From Bacteroidales bacterium UBA5326 (GTDB taxonomy: Bacteria > Bacteroidota > Bacteroidia > Bacteroidales > UBA932), in assembly GCA_002408205.1 (NCBI GenBank), contig DHQY01000009.1:124001-188000 (forward strand): a DNA stretch of 64,000 nt, read 5' to 3'. Both the position numbers and the translations under genes were made by a program. Each line of letters starts with the position of its first letter. Position 1 is the stretch's first letter. Below the pieces are notes generated by a model. It saw only the letters and a program-made list of their open reading frames with translations. It searched no databases and had not been told where the DNA came from. This document shows, piece after piece, positions 50,736-58,656 of the stretch.

Positions 50736-50743
50736 TACCTTTG
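50736..50743 (+). promoter_or_regulatory. -7 box of small lipoprotein gene
   Basis: TACCTTTG, 20 nt before the ATG at 50764, directly downstream of the terminator T tract. Confidence 0.65.
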
Positions 50744-50763
50744 CAAACATTAATTTCTGGACT

Positions 50764-51291
50764 ATGAAAAGAACATTGTTTTTTATCACCCTGCTGGTTC
50801 TCACCTTATCCTGTACTTCAAAAACAGAGGCTCCCAAGCTGGATCTTACCCTCACTCCTCCCTTGAAAGAGAATGTAGCAATTAAAGAATTTATTACCGA
50901 AACACAAGCCAATGTCAATGAACTGGCTGTTCAATGCGTTACCATGAATAAGAAAGCAGAGGCTTTCCGCCAGGTGGCTTTCGATTCCCTTTCCGCTGCC
51001 AAACAGACCAAGCTTGTTCAACTGGACCACGATTACGTACAAATGTGGTATGAACATAATGTTTTTTTGACCGCTCAATCTGTAAAAATGATGGGATTTC
51101 TGCAGGATGCAAAAATTTCGCTCGATGCTACAGTAGAACTGAGCAAAGCCATGACAGCCATTACACTTTTTGTACAGGATTTGAAGAACAAATACGGAGA
51201 AGATCTTAAACTCGATCCATATGCGCCTGAGACTCTTCCCGTTCAACCCGCAGAGACCGTACAGGACACCGTTCAGACGACTACTTTGTGA
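50764..51291 (+). CDS. Small helical lipoprotein
   Basis: 175 residues; lipobox TLSC with Cys at 17. The mature part is mostly helical (IKEFITETQANVNELAVQCVTMNKKAEAFRQVAFDSLSAAKQTKLVQLDHDYV), with a Thr/Pro/Gln-rich tail (TLPVQPAETVQDTVQ). I do not recognise a family. The DUF3109 gene starts by GTG inside its last codons (4-bp overlap, GTGA), implying co-translation, although one product is an envelope lipoprotein and the other looks cytoplasmic. Confidence 0.8.
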   Translation: MKRTLFFITLLVLTLSCTSKTEAPKLDLTLTPPLKENVAIKEFITETQANVNELAVQCVTMNKKAEAFRQVAFDSLSAAKQTKLVQLDHDYVQMWYEHNVFLTAQSVKMMGFLQDAKISLDATVELSKAMTAITLFVQDLKNKYGEDLKLDPYAPETLPVQPAETVQDTVQTTTL

Positions 51292-51857
51292 ATAAACTGG
51301 GAGATAGTCTTATTGTTTCAGGTCAGGTTCTTTCCGAATGCTTTTGCTGCGATCTGTCTGCATGCAAAGGCATTTGCTGCGTAGAAGGAGATAGCGGAGC
51401 CCCGTTGACCGCAGAAGAATGCACTCTTCTTGAGCAGGAGTGGCCTACGTATGCTCCTTATATGCAAAAAAACGGTATCCGGTCAATTGAAAAACTGGGT
51501 GCCTGGGTTACCGACTGTGAAGGTGATAGTGTGACACCGCTCATTGACGGGAAAGAATGTGCCTATGCTTTTTTTGAAAACGGGATCTGCTGTTGCGCCA
51601 TAGAAAGAGCCTGGAGTAAAGGGGAGACCTCTTTTCGCAAACCCATATCGTGCTGGCTGTATCCTGTTCGTGTCCAGAAACTGGCCAACAATACTATTGC
51701 ACTGAACTATCATGAATGGCATTTGTGTCAGGCTGCCTGCGGGAAAGGGGAACAGCTGAAGCTTCGTGTTTTTGAGTTTTTACGCGAACCCCTGATCCAT
51801 TGTTTTGGTGAAGAGACCTATAAGGCTATTCAGGAAGCAGCAGACAATCCCGGATAA
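51288..51857 (+). CDS. DUF3109-family cysteine-rich protein
   Basis: 189 residues, start GTG at 51288. Many Cys in metal-binding spacing: CFCCDLSACKGICC near the N-terminus, ECAYAFFENGICCCAIE in the middle, SCWLYPVRV and HLCQAACGKG later. This is the DUF3109 pattern, probably binding Zn or an Fe-S cluster; the biochemical role is unknown to me. No signal peptide. The 3' end overlaps the convergent hemW gene by 32 bp. Confidence 0.88.
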   Translation: MNKLGDSLIVSGQVLSECFCCDLSACKGICCVEGDSGAPLTAEECTLLEQEWPTYAPYMQKNGIRSIEKLGAWVTDCEGDSVTPLIDGKECAYAFFENGICCCAIERAWSKGETSFRKPISCWLYPVRVQKLANNTIALNYHEWHLCQAACGKGEQLKLRVFEFLREPLIHCFGEETYKAIQEAADNPG

Positions 51858-52965
51858 TAGAATCTGCCGTAAAAAGATTATGAAGGGGTATCGCCAGGCG
51901 GTCTCCTTCTTTTTTTAATTTCCCCAATTGCAAAAAAGGTGTTGCCTGTTCCAGAAGCCGGGTATGGTTCCGGTCACCGGCCTTCTCCCGAAACGCCTGT
52001 AAATCCATTCCTTTTGCAGTTCTTAGCCCTAACATAATTAATTCATTAAACACGTCGTATGGAGAGAGCCGGTCGTAACTGCGAACCGGCTTTTTGCCCG
52101 AGATGCCTGTAATATAGTGGTTAATATCGGCCTTGTTCCAGTACCTGTCGTGACCGTTAAACGAATGAGCAGACGGGCCCAGGCCCAGGTAAGGTATTCG
52201 TTGCCAGTATGCGCTGTTGTGACGGGCTTCTGCGCCGGGTAAGGAAAAACTGGATATTTCATATTGCACGTAACCGTTTTCCTGCAGGATTTTTTGGAGC
52301 ATGGCATATTGTGCTGCACAGTCTTCTTCAGGAAGCATTTTTTGTTTTTCTGCCCAGGCTAAGCCCGGTTCGAGACTTAACTGATAGGCAGAGATATGTT
52401 CCGGCTTTAAATGGAGCGCCCGGTGCAGGGTGTCTTCCCAAATACTGAGGGTGAGATTTGGGAATCCAAAGATCAGGTCTATACTAATATTACTAAAACC
52501 GGCCATACGGGCTGTGTAGAACGAATCCAGGGCTTCCTGTGCAGAATGCCGGCGGCGCATCTCTTGCAGGATAGGATCGTAAAAAGACTGGATTCCAATG
52601 CTCAGCCTGTTAATACCGCCGGTTAACAATGTTCGGCAATATTCTGCCGTAAGATCGGACGGGTTGGCTTCCACAGTGATTTCGTCCGTCTCCAGGCCGC
52701 AAACAGCCAGGTCTGAACAGAAAATGGAACAGAGATCAACAAGTGCTGATGCAGGGCAAAGACTTGGCGTACCCCCACCAAAATAAACAGTATGGTGCGG
52801 GAACCCGGGTTCACCGCGCCATACTGTCAGCCAGTTTTCTTTTTCCAGTGTCCATTCGTTACGAACAGCCTCCAGTAGCAGAGGCATTTTGCCGGTTTGG
52901 ATGCTGGAGTAGAAATTACAATAGGAGCAGAACCTCCTGCAAAAAGGTATGTGTACGTATATCAA
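51826..52965 (-). CDS. hemW: Radical SAM protein HemW (heme chaperone family)
   Basis: Radical SAM protein of 379 residues related to coproporphyrinogen III oxidase HemN; HemW proteins are heme chaperones rather than oxidases. The [4Fe-4S] motif is HIPFCRRFCSYCNFYS (CxxxCxxC), immediately at the N-terminus as in HemW, so the extra N-terminal Cys region of true HemN is absent. VYFGGGTPSLCPA, EANPSDLT and SIGIQSFYDPILQEMRRRHS are also typical. The start is TTG at 52963-52965, overlapping the TGA of the upstream gene in TTGA. Confidence 0.9.
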   Translation of the reverse strand: MIYVHIPFCRRFCSYCNFYSSIQTGKMPLLLEAVRNEWTLEKENWLTVWRGEPGFPHHTVYFGGGTPSLCPASALVDLCSIFCSDLAVCGLETDEITVEANPSDLTAEYCRTLLTGGINRLSIGIQSFYDPILQEMRRRHSAQEALDSFYTARMAGFSNISIDLIFGFPNLTLSIWEDTLHRALHLKPEHISAYQLSLEPGLAWAEKQKMLPEEDCAAQYAMLQKILQENGYVQYEISSFSLPGAEARHNSAYWQRIPYLGLGPSAHSFNGHDRYWNKADINHYITGISGKKPVRSYDRLSPYDVFNELIMLGLRTAKGMDLQAFREKAGDRNHTRLLEQATPFLQLGKLKKEGDRLAIPLHNLFTADSIIRDCLLLPE

Positions 52966-53819
52966 CGCAGGAGCAGGTCGGCGGCACCTATTTTACCGTC
53001 TGTTGTATAGACTTCTGCCGTATAAACACCTTTGCTGAAAGTGACACCGGAGAAATAGATGCAGAATTCCACTTCATCTCCCTGATAATCAATCTCGCGA
53101 ACGGCAGAGTATATAAGCTGTTCTCCGGCGGCATTGAATACACCCTGGTCAGGATTGGTAAGCAGGATTCCGTCAGGACCTTTTATGCGCAGGTAAATAT
53201 TCCTGGGACCTTTTGGTGCGATGGAATTTTCAATGAGGCTGCCACAGAATTTCAGTTTCTCAATACGGCTGGAACGTTCAGATTCTTTTCCGCTTTCTGT
53301 TATACCGGCCATTACAAAATTTCTCCCTTTTATTTGGGAACCAATTTCAACCTGTTTGGCATAGGTGTCTGTGGTGGTGCGGAGTTCTTCGTATTGTTGT
53401 GTGGCCTTGGAGGCTTCTTCCCGCGCCTGTGAAGCATCTTCCCTTAACGCAATATTAAGCGTGTTGAGCGAATCTATCTGGTGAATGTAGCTACGCATAA
53501 TGCTGCGCAGGGTCCCCAGTTCTTTTTCGTATTGACGAATGCTGGCCCGGTTTGTGGCTTCGGTTTTGTTAATACGCTCGATCAGCAGATCGATTTTTTC
53601 ACGTTCCTCTGTTAACCGTGCATTTAACGTATCATTTGTGGTGCTTAATGAATCGTATTCTGCACGCAGTTGAACCATTTGGTCGGTAAGTTCCTGTTTT
53701 TCCATGGTAAGTTCTTTGACCATGGAGCTACGGTCAAACCAGATCCAGGCAAGAGCTCCCAGGAGCAGGATTGCAACAGCTCCCAGAATAATGACGACGG
53801 TTTTGAGATTCTTTTCCAT
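52962..53819 (-). CDS. Membrane-anchored coiled-coil protein
   Basis: 285 residues: a single N-terminal membrane helix (TVVIILGAVAILLLGALAWIWF, about 7-28), a coiled coil (about 30-155, LTMEKQELTDQMVQLRAEYDSL to EEASKATQQYEELRTT) and a C-terminal beta-rich domain (about 165-285, GRNFVMAGITESGKESE, KGPRNIYLRIKGPDGILLT). Similar proteins occur in Bacteroidales, but I know of no function. It overlaps hemW by 4 bp. Its promoter is a mirror type shared with the divergent 53901 gene. Confidence 0.75.
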   Translation of the reverse strand: MEKNLKTVVIILGAVAILLLGALAWIWFDRSSMVKELTMEKQELTDQMVQLRAEYDSLSTTNDTLNARLTEEREKIDLLIERINKTEATNRASIRQYEKELGTLRSIMRSYIHQIDSLNTLNIALREDASQAREEASKATQQYEELRTTTDTYAKQVEIGSQIKGRNFVMAGITESGKESERSSRIEKLKFCGSLIENSIAPKGPRNIYLRIKGPDGILLTNPDQGVFNAAGEQLIYSAVREIDYQGDEVEFCIYFSGVTFSKGVYTAEVYTTDGKIGAADLLLR

Positions 53820-53847
53820 ATTGTTGATTATTTATGCTATATTAACA

Positions 53848-53875
53848 CAAAAGTAGTAAAAAACGCCTACATTTG
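53848..53875. promoter_or_regulatory. Mirror promoter coiled-coil protein / 162-aa membrane protein
   Basis: CAAAAGTA (53848-53855; minus box TACTTTTG) and TACATTTG (53868-53875; plus box) are separated by 12 bp. Confidence 0.7.
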
Positions 53876-53900
53876 TTCCATATAGGTAAATCATAATAAA

Positions 53901-54389
53901 ATGAATGCGTTTAACGTTGGAAAATATCTGGTAAGAGTAGTAAAATTCATTGTTTTTTATTCAGTTCTTATTCTTATAATGCTGGCGATCGTTTATTTTA
54001 CAAGCGATCATTCCGTGTCATTTCGTGAATTTCTCCTGCCTGAGTCCGGGAATAATCTGAAGAATATGATTATTCTTATTGTCGCTTTCTCTGCTGTGTA
54101 TCCCTTCATTGGATTTGGCAAACGCGAAGTGCACATGAACCGTTCTTTTGATAAGGATAAAGAAGTTGTAACAGGCATGGTTACTGATATGGGCTATGTG
54201 TTGGTATCGGATAACGACAACAAACTGGTATTCAAATCAAAACGCATTATTACCAGGATTTTTCGCGTTTTTGAAGATAAAATTGTCATTGACTATTCAG
54301 ACAATCCCCTGCTTGTTACCGGATTGCGCAGAGATATAATGCGTATTTCCCAGCATATTCAGTATCATTTCCGCAGGATGGAAGACTGA
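53901..54389 (+). CDS. Small two-helix membrane protein, conserved hypothetical
   Basis: 162 residues with two hydrophobic helices (FIVFYSVLILIMLAIVYFT and MIILIVAFSAVYPFIGFG) and a cytoplasmic C-terminal domain (KDKEVVTGMVTDMGYVLVSDNDNKLVFKSKRIITRIFRVF, ending RISQHIQYHFRRMED) that alternates basic and hydrophobic residues, like a small alpha/beta domain. I do not recognise a named family. Its stop is 5 bp from that of the convergent cytochrome b gene. Confidence 0.75.
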   Translation: MNAFNVGKYLVRVVKFIVFYSVLILIMLAIVYFTSDHSVSFREFLLPESGNNLKNMIILIVAFSAVYPFIGFGKREVHMNRSFDKDKEVVTGMVTDMGYVLVSDNDNKLVFKSKRIITRIFRVFEDKIVIDYSDNPLLVTGLRRDIMRISQHIQYHFRRMED

Positions 54390-54394
54390 TCTGT

Positions 54395-55042
54395 TCAGAA
54401 GAACAGGCAATAAATTACCACGACTGTAAAACCAAGGCACAGAATGCTTGAATAAGCGAGAGAAATTACCCGCAAAGCAGGCAGTATTTTTGATGTGCTC
54501 AGTCCAATGCTGTGGAAAGCAGACCAGAAGCCGTGGTTGATATGCAGCCAAAGGGCGGCAAACCATATCAGGTAGCAGACTGCAATCCACGGAGTTCCCA
54601 ATTCACGGGTTACCAGCAGGTATCCGTTCTGAGGTTCCCTGCCCATGAAATCCTGCCATTGCATATTCACCCAGAAATGAGACAGATGTATCCCCAGTAC
54701 TCCGAGGATTATTATCCCCAAAATGAGCATATTGCGCGAAGCCCAATGATCAATCCATAATCCCGCTGTTCTGTTGACCGATTTGTATTTTACTTCGCCC
54801 CTGGCCTTCAGGTTTTTAAGTGAAAGATAGAAAGCGTAGAAAATATGTATAATAAAACCTGCTGCCAGAACGGGAACGATCATTTTAATCAGCGGATTAT
54901 TGCCCATAAAGTCAGTGACCGCAGTAAAGATTTCTTCTCCCCAGAGAATGGTAAAATTGGCCGTCATATGCACGGTCAGGAACAGAATAAGAAATAGCCC
55001 GCTCAGGCTCATTATTACTTTTTTAACTACAGAAGTTATCAT
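54395..55042 (-). CDS. Succinate dehydrogenase/fumarate reductase cytochrome b subunit
   Basis: Membrane anchor of the Bacteroidota fumarate reductase/succinate dehydrogenase, which carries electrons between menaquinone and the flavoprotein. The 215 residues from the ATG at 55040-55042 (MITSVVKKVIMSLSGLFL) contain five helices and His residues placed as heme b ligands (TVHMTANF, IIHIFYAFY, HLSHFWV, LHINHGFW). I reject the upstream ATG (55075) because it overlaps the -7 box (55065-55072). The usual downstream flavoprotein and Fe-S subunit genes are missing here: a convergent gene follows at 5 bp. Confidence 0.9.
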   Translation of the reverse strand: MITSVVKKVIMSLSGLFLILFLTVHMTANFTILWGEEIFTAVTDFMGNNPLIKMIVPVLAAGFIIHIFYAFYLSLKNLKARGEVKYKSVNRTAGLWIDHWASRNMLILGIIILGVLGIHLSHFWVNMQWQDFMGREPQNGYLLVTRELGTPWIAVCYLIWFAALWLHINHGFWSAFHSIGLSTSKILPALRVISLAYSSILCLGFTVVVIYCLFF

Positions 55043-55064
55043 GCTGCACAGTGTAGGTATATAA

Positions 55065-55093
55065 CAAAGATACACGGATTTTGTTTATCTTTG
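55065..55093. promoter_or_regulatory. Mirror promoter frdC/sdhC-like gene / pyrH
   Basis: CAAAGATA (55065-55072) and TATCTTTG (55086-55093) are exact reverse complements separated by 13 bp. The boxes overlap upstream candidate starts of both genes (55075 minus, TTG 55091 plus), which fixes the real starts downstream. Confidence 0.78.
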
Positions 55094-55114
55094 TCTGAAT
55101 CCAAAGATTTTGCG

Positions 55115-55819
55115 ATGAAGTATAAAAGGGTTGTACTCAAGTTAAGCGGTGAAAGTCTGGGCGGGCCGGATGGTCAGGGTCTGGATGCCGGGGTCCTGAG
55201 TGCTTTTGCTCAGGAGATCTGTCCGGTGGTAAAAGACGGTGTCCAGGTGGCTGTTGTGATAGGCGGCGGGAATATTTTCCGTGGTTTGAAAGGCGTTGGG
55301 GAAGGTTATGAACGTGTTCACGGAGATCAGATGGGTATGCTGGCTACTGTCATTAACAGTATTGCGCTGGCAGACGCCCTGCGCGACATGAACCTGCAGG
55401 CAGAAGTATATACAGCAACTCCTATGCTTGCATTTGCCAACTACTATAAACGCGATGCCGTACTTTCCCATTTGGAAAAAGGCGTGGTAACCCTTTTGGC
55501 CGGTGGAACCGGGAATCCCTTTTTTACCACCGATTCTGCCTCGGCCTTACGTGCTATTGAATTGGGCGCCGATGCCGTATTGAAAGGTACCCGGGTGGAC
55601 GGAGTATACACGGCTGATCCCGAAAAAGATCCGCAGGCGGTGCGTTATACCGCGCTTTCCTATGACGAGGCATTGCAGAAAAATCTTAAAATCATGGATT
55701 TAACCGCTTTTACCCTCTGCCGTGAAAACAGAATGCCTATTGTGGTATTCAATATGAATACACACGGAAATATGCTGCGGGTAATTAACGGTGAGCCGGT
55801 TGGAACGATAATTAAATAA
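55115..55819 (+). CDS. pyrH: UMP kinase
   Basis: Phosphorylates UMP to UDP; bacterial hexameric type of the amino-acid-kinase fold. 234 residues from the ATG at 55115 (MKYKRVVLKLSGESLGG). VVIGGGNIFRG, the DQMGMLATVINSIALADAL helix and GGTGNPFFTTDSASALRAIELGAD are family signatures. I reject the TTG at 55091 because it lies within the -7 box. It is followed after 10 bp by frr, the common pyrH-frr arrangement. Confidence 0.97.
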   Translation: MKYKRVVLKLSGESLGGPDGQGLDAGVLSAFAQEICPVVKDGVQVAVVIGGGNIFRGLKGVGEGYERVHGDQMGMLATVINSIALADALRDMNLQAEVYTATPMLAFANYYKRDAVLSHLEKGVVTLLAGGTGNPFFTTDSASALRAIELGADAVLKGTRVDGVYTADPEKDPQAVRYTALSYDEALQKNLKIMDLTAFTLCRENRMPIVVFNMNTHGNMLRVINGEPVGTIIK

Positions 55820-55829
55820 TATATATACT

Positions 55830-56396
55830 ATGGAAATCAGCGACGCAAAAAAAGTTTTGGAACAGGTTAAGGATAAAATGTCCAAAGCGGTCGAGTATCT
55901 CGATAATGAGCTCGCCACGTATCGTGTTGGGAAAGCGAACCCTTCAATTTTTTCGGGAATCAGTATAGAATATTACGGGACGCCTACTCCCCTGGCCCAG
56001 GTAGCCAGTATTACCGTCCCCGATGCCCGCACCATGATCATTCAACCCTGGGAGAAATCGCTCATCCAGCAGATTGAAAAAGCCATAATGGCTGCGAACC
56101 TTGGGTTTACACCTCAAAATAATGGGGAGACTATCAGGATCCAGGTGCCGCCATTAACGGAAGAGCGCAGAAAAGATCTCGTCAAAAAGGCAAAAAACGA
56201 AGGGGAAACCGCCCGGATAAGTCTGCGTAACGCCCGGCGCGACGGAGTGGACCTTTTGAAAAAATACCAGAAAGAGGGACTTTCAGAAGATGTGGTTAAG
56301 GATACAGAAGCCCTTATCCAAAAGGAACTGGATGTCTATTCCAAAAAAGTGGAAGAAATTCTGTCGGTCAAGGAAAAAGAGATTATGACCGTATAA
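55830..56396 (+). CDS. frr: Ribosome recycling factor
   Basis: Splits post-termination ribosomes together with EF-G. The 188 residues have the three-helix-bundle ends typical of RRF: N-terminal SKAVEYLDNELATYRVGKANPS and C-terminal VVKDTEALIQKELDVYSKKVEEIL, with IQPWEKSLIQQIEKAI and VPPLTEERRKDLVKKAK between. A hairpin terminator (56404-56429) follows. Confidence 0.97.
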   Translation: MEISDAKKVLEQVKDKMSKAVEYLDNELATYRVGKANPSIFSGISIEYYGTPTPLAQVASITVPDARTMIIQPWEKSLIQQIEKAIMAANLGFTPQNNGETIRIQVPPLTEERRKDLVKKAKNEGETARISLRNARRDGVDLLKKYQKEGLSEDVVKDTEALIQKELDVYSKKVEEILSVKEKEIMTV

Positions 56397-56403
56397 TTAA
56401 AAG

Positions 56404-56429
56404 AAACGCCCCGGATCACGGGGCGTTTT
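56404..56429. terminator. Bidirectional terminator between frr and pgk
   Basis: Stem AAACGCCCCG / CGGGGCGTTT with loop GATCA, T-rich on both outward sides. It is the only hairpin found between a convergent gene pair in this window. Confidence 0.85.
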
Positions 56430-56450
56430 ACTTTTACAACAAAAACAGAT

Positions 56451-57707
56451 CTATTCACGGATGGCTTTAATGCCAGGAAGTTCAATGCCTTCCAGATATT
56501 CCAGCATGGCACCGCCACCTGTGGAAACATAGCTGACTTTGTCTGCATAACCCATTTGCGTGACGGCAGCAACGGAATCTCCGCCGCCCACCAGCGAGAA
56601 GGCCCCCTGTTGTGTGGCTTTAGCTACAAATTCAACCAGGGCCAGTGTACCTTTGGCAAATTTGGGCATTTCAAATACTCCTACCGGGCCGTTCCATAAG
56701 ATGGTGCGGGAGTTCATAATAACATTTTTCCAGGTTTCCAGGGCTTTCGCTCCGGCGTCCATTCCCAGCCATCCGTCGGGAATAGCGTCTACGTCACAAG
56801 TTTGTTCGTTGGCATTGTTGTCAAAAGCATCGCCGGCAATCACATCTTCCGAAATATAAATCTTGACACCTTTGGCTTTAGCCTTTTCCATAATATCCAG
56901 GGCGAGCTGTAACTGATCATCTTCACAAAGGGAATTCCCTATTTTTCCTCCCTGCGCCTTCACAAAAGTGAAACTCATGCCACCGCCTATGATCATATTG
57001 TCTACTTTATCCAGTAAATGTTCAATAATAGCAATCTTACTGGAAACTTTGGCTCCTCCCAGAATGGCGGTCAGCGGATGTTCCGGCGCCAGTAACACTT
57101 TATCAATGGCTTTGATCTCACCTTCCATTACGTAGCCGAACATCTTGTCATTAGGAAAATAAGCGGCTATGAGTGTGGTGGAGGCGTGGGCCCGGTGAGC
57201 GGTTCCAAAAGCGTCATTGATATAGCAATCGGCATAGGAAGCCAGGGTGCGGGTGAATTTTTTCTGGCTTTCTTTTACAACTGTTTTGGCTGCTTTCTTC
57301 TCTTCTTCGGAGGCATCTTCTGCCAGACCACGGGGTTTACCCTCTTCCTCGGCATAAAAACGCAGGTTTTCAAGTAAAAGAACTTGTCCGGATTTCAGGG
57401 CGGCTGCCATTTCAGCGGCCTGCTTACCCATACAGTCGGGGGCAAAAAGCACTTTGGTTCCCAATAGTTTTTCTACTTCCGGAATGATGTGGCGGAGAGA
57501 GTACTTATCTTCCGATTTTTTAGGTCGTCCCAGATGGGACATTATAACCAGCGCACCGCCGCCGTCAAGTACTTTTTTGAGGGTGGGGATGGCGGCACGT
57601 ATACGGGTATTGTCCGTTACTTCAAATTGTGCATTCAGCGGCACATTGAAATCGACGCGTACAATGGCGCGTTTTCCTGTAAAATTGTAGGTACTGATGT
57701 TTTGCAT
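56451..57707 (-). CDS. pgk: Phosphoglycerate kinase
   Basis: Glycolytic enzyme making ATP from 1,3-bisphosphoglycerate. From the ATG at 57705-57707 (MQNISTYNFTGKRAIVRVDFNVPLN) the protein has 418 residues. The signature RAIVRVDFNVPL, MSHLGRPK, the GAKVSSKIAIIEHLLDKVDNMIIGGGMSFTF domain hinge region, WNGPVGVFEM and GGGDSVAAV are all present. I reject the longer start at 57764 because it lies beyond the -7 box (57728-57735) and in the divergent gene. Confidence 0.97.
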   Translation of the reverse strand: MQNISTYNFTGKRAIVRVDFNVPLNAQFEVTDNTRIRAAIPTLKKVLDGGGALVIMSHLGRPKKSEDKYSLRHIIPEVEKLLGTKVLFAPDCMGKQAAEMAAALKSGQVLLLENLRFYAEEEGKPRGLAEDASEEEKKAAKTVVKESQKKFTRTLASYADCYINDAFGTAHRAHASTTLIAAYFPNDKMFGYVMEGEIKAIDKVLLAPEHPLTAILGGAKVSSKIAIIEHLLDKVDNMIIGGGMSFTFVKAQGGKIGNSLCEDDQLQLALDIMEKAKAKGVKIYISEDVIAGDAFDNNANEQTCDVDAIPDGWLGMDAGAKALETWKNVIMNSRTILWNGPVGVFEMPKFAKGTLALVEFVAKATQQGAFSLVGGGDSVAAVTQMGYADKVSYVSTGGGAMLEYLEGIELPGIKAIRE

Positions 57708-57727
57708 GTCTTCCAATATTAGTACCG

Positions 57728-57754
57728 CAAAGATACATTTTTTATATATCTTTA
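57728..57754. promoter_or_regulatory. Mirror promoter pgk / RlmI-like methyltransferase
   Basis: CAAAGATA (57728-57735; minus) and TATCTTTA (57747-57754; plus, one mismatch from TAnnTTTG) are separated by 11 bp. The plus box ends 4 nt before the methyltransferase ATG. Confidence 0.6.
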
Positions 57755-57758
57755 CCAG

Positions 57759-58640
57759 ATGCAACTGTTAAGTCCCGGTTTGTGGAATGATTACCAACTA
57801 ATTGATTGCGGCGAAGGTGAAAAGCTGGAGCGGTTTGGTCCCTATTTGCTTATCAGACCTGAACCTAAAGCGTTTTGGGCCAAGTCAATGCCAAATGATG
57901 AATGGCTGCACCGTGCCCATATACGTTTTGTTCCCGGAGCCGGTTTTGGGAGGGCCGGAAAGGAAGACAGCGGTACCTGGGAAAAGTTAAAAAAAGTTCC
58001 CGATCAATGGGTTATTTCTTATGGAAAACTTTTCAAAATGCGATTGGGCCTTACCGCATTTAAACACGTAGGTATCTTTCCGGAGCAGGCTCCCAATTGG
58101 GACTATATTTACGAGAATTCCGCCAGACTGCAAGGGAAAGCCAATGTACTGAACCTGTTTGCCTATACGGGAGGTGCCTCGCTGGCTGCCAGAGCTGCCG
58201 GAGCCGAAGTGGTACACCTGGATGCCGTACGTCAGGTGCTAACATGGAGCCGTGAAAATATGGAATTAAGCGGGATGTCCGGAATCCGCTGGATCCTCGA
58301 AGATGCGTTCAAATTCGTTAAGCGTGAGGTACGCAGAGGAAATACCTACAGGGGAATAATCCTCGATCCGCCTGCCTACGGACACGGACCCGAAGGAGAA
58401 CGCTGGAAGCTGGATGACTGTCTGTTCTCATTATTGGTGGAATGCGCCAAATTGCTGGCTCCTGCAGATTCCTTTATGGTGTTGAACCTGTATTCAAACG
58501 GTTATTCGGCTTTACTTGCCGATACCCTGGCCAGGCAGGCATTTCCTGCGGGCGGTGCATATACTTTTGGAGAATTGTATCTGGAAGATACTTTTGGAAA
58601 ACGATTGCCATTGAGTGTTTTTTCCAGACTTAATTTATAA
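57759..58640 (+). CDS. Class I SAM-dependent methyltransferase (RlmI/RlmK-like)
   Basis: 293 residues related to 23S rRNA methyltransferases of the COG1092 type. LFAYTGGASLAARAAGAEVVHLDAV is the SAM-binding motif and IILDPPAYGHGPEGERWKLDD the catalytic DPPxxG-type motif IV. The N-terminal PUA domain of E. coli RlmI is missing; instead there is a short beta region (GPYLLIRPEPKAFW). The target is probably rRNA but is not proven. lgt begins 16 bp downstream. Confidence 0.88.
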   Translation: MQLLSPGLWNDYQLIDCGEGEKLERFGPYLLIRPEPKAFWAKSMPNDEWLHRAHIRFVPGAGFGRAGKEDSGTWEKLKKVPDQWVISYGKLFKMRLGLTAFKHVGIFPEQAPNWDYIYENSARLQGKANVLNLFAYTGGASLAARAAGAEVVHLDAVRQVLTWSRENMELSGMSGIRWILEDAFKFVKREVRRGNTYRGIILDPPAYGHGPEGERWKLDDCLFSLLVECAKLLAPADSFMVLNLYSNGYSALLADTLARQAFPAGGAYTFGELYLEDTFGKRLPLSVFSRLNL

Positions 58641-58656
58641 ACTAAAAATAATAAAG

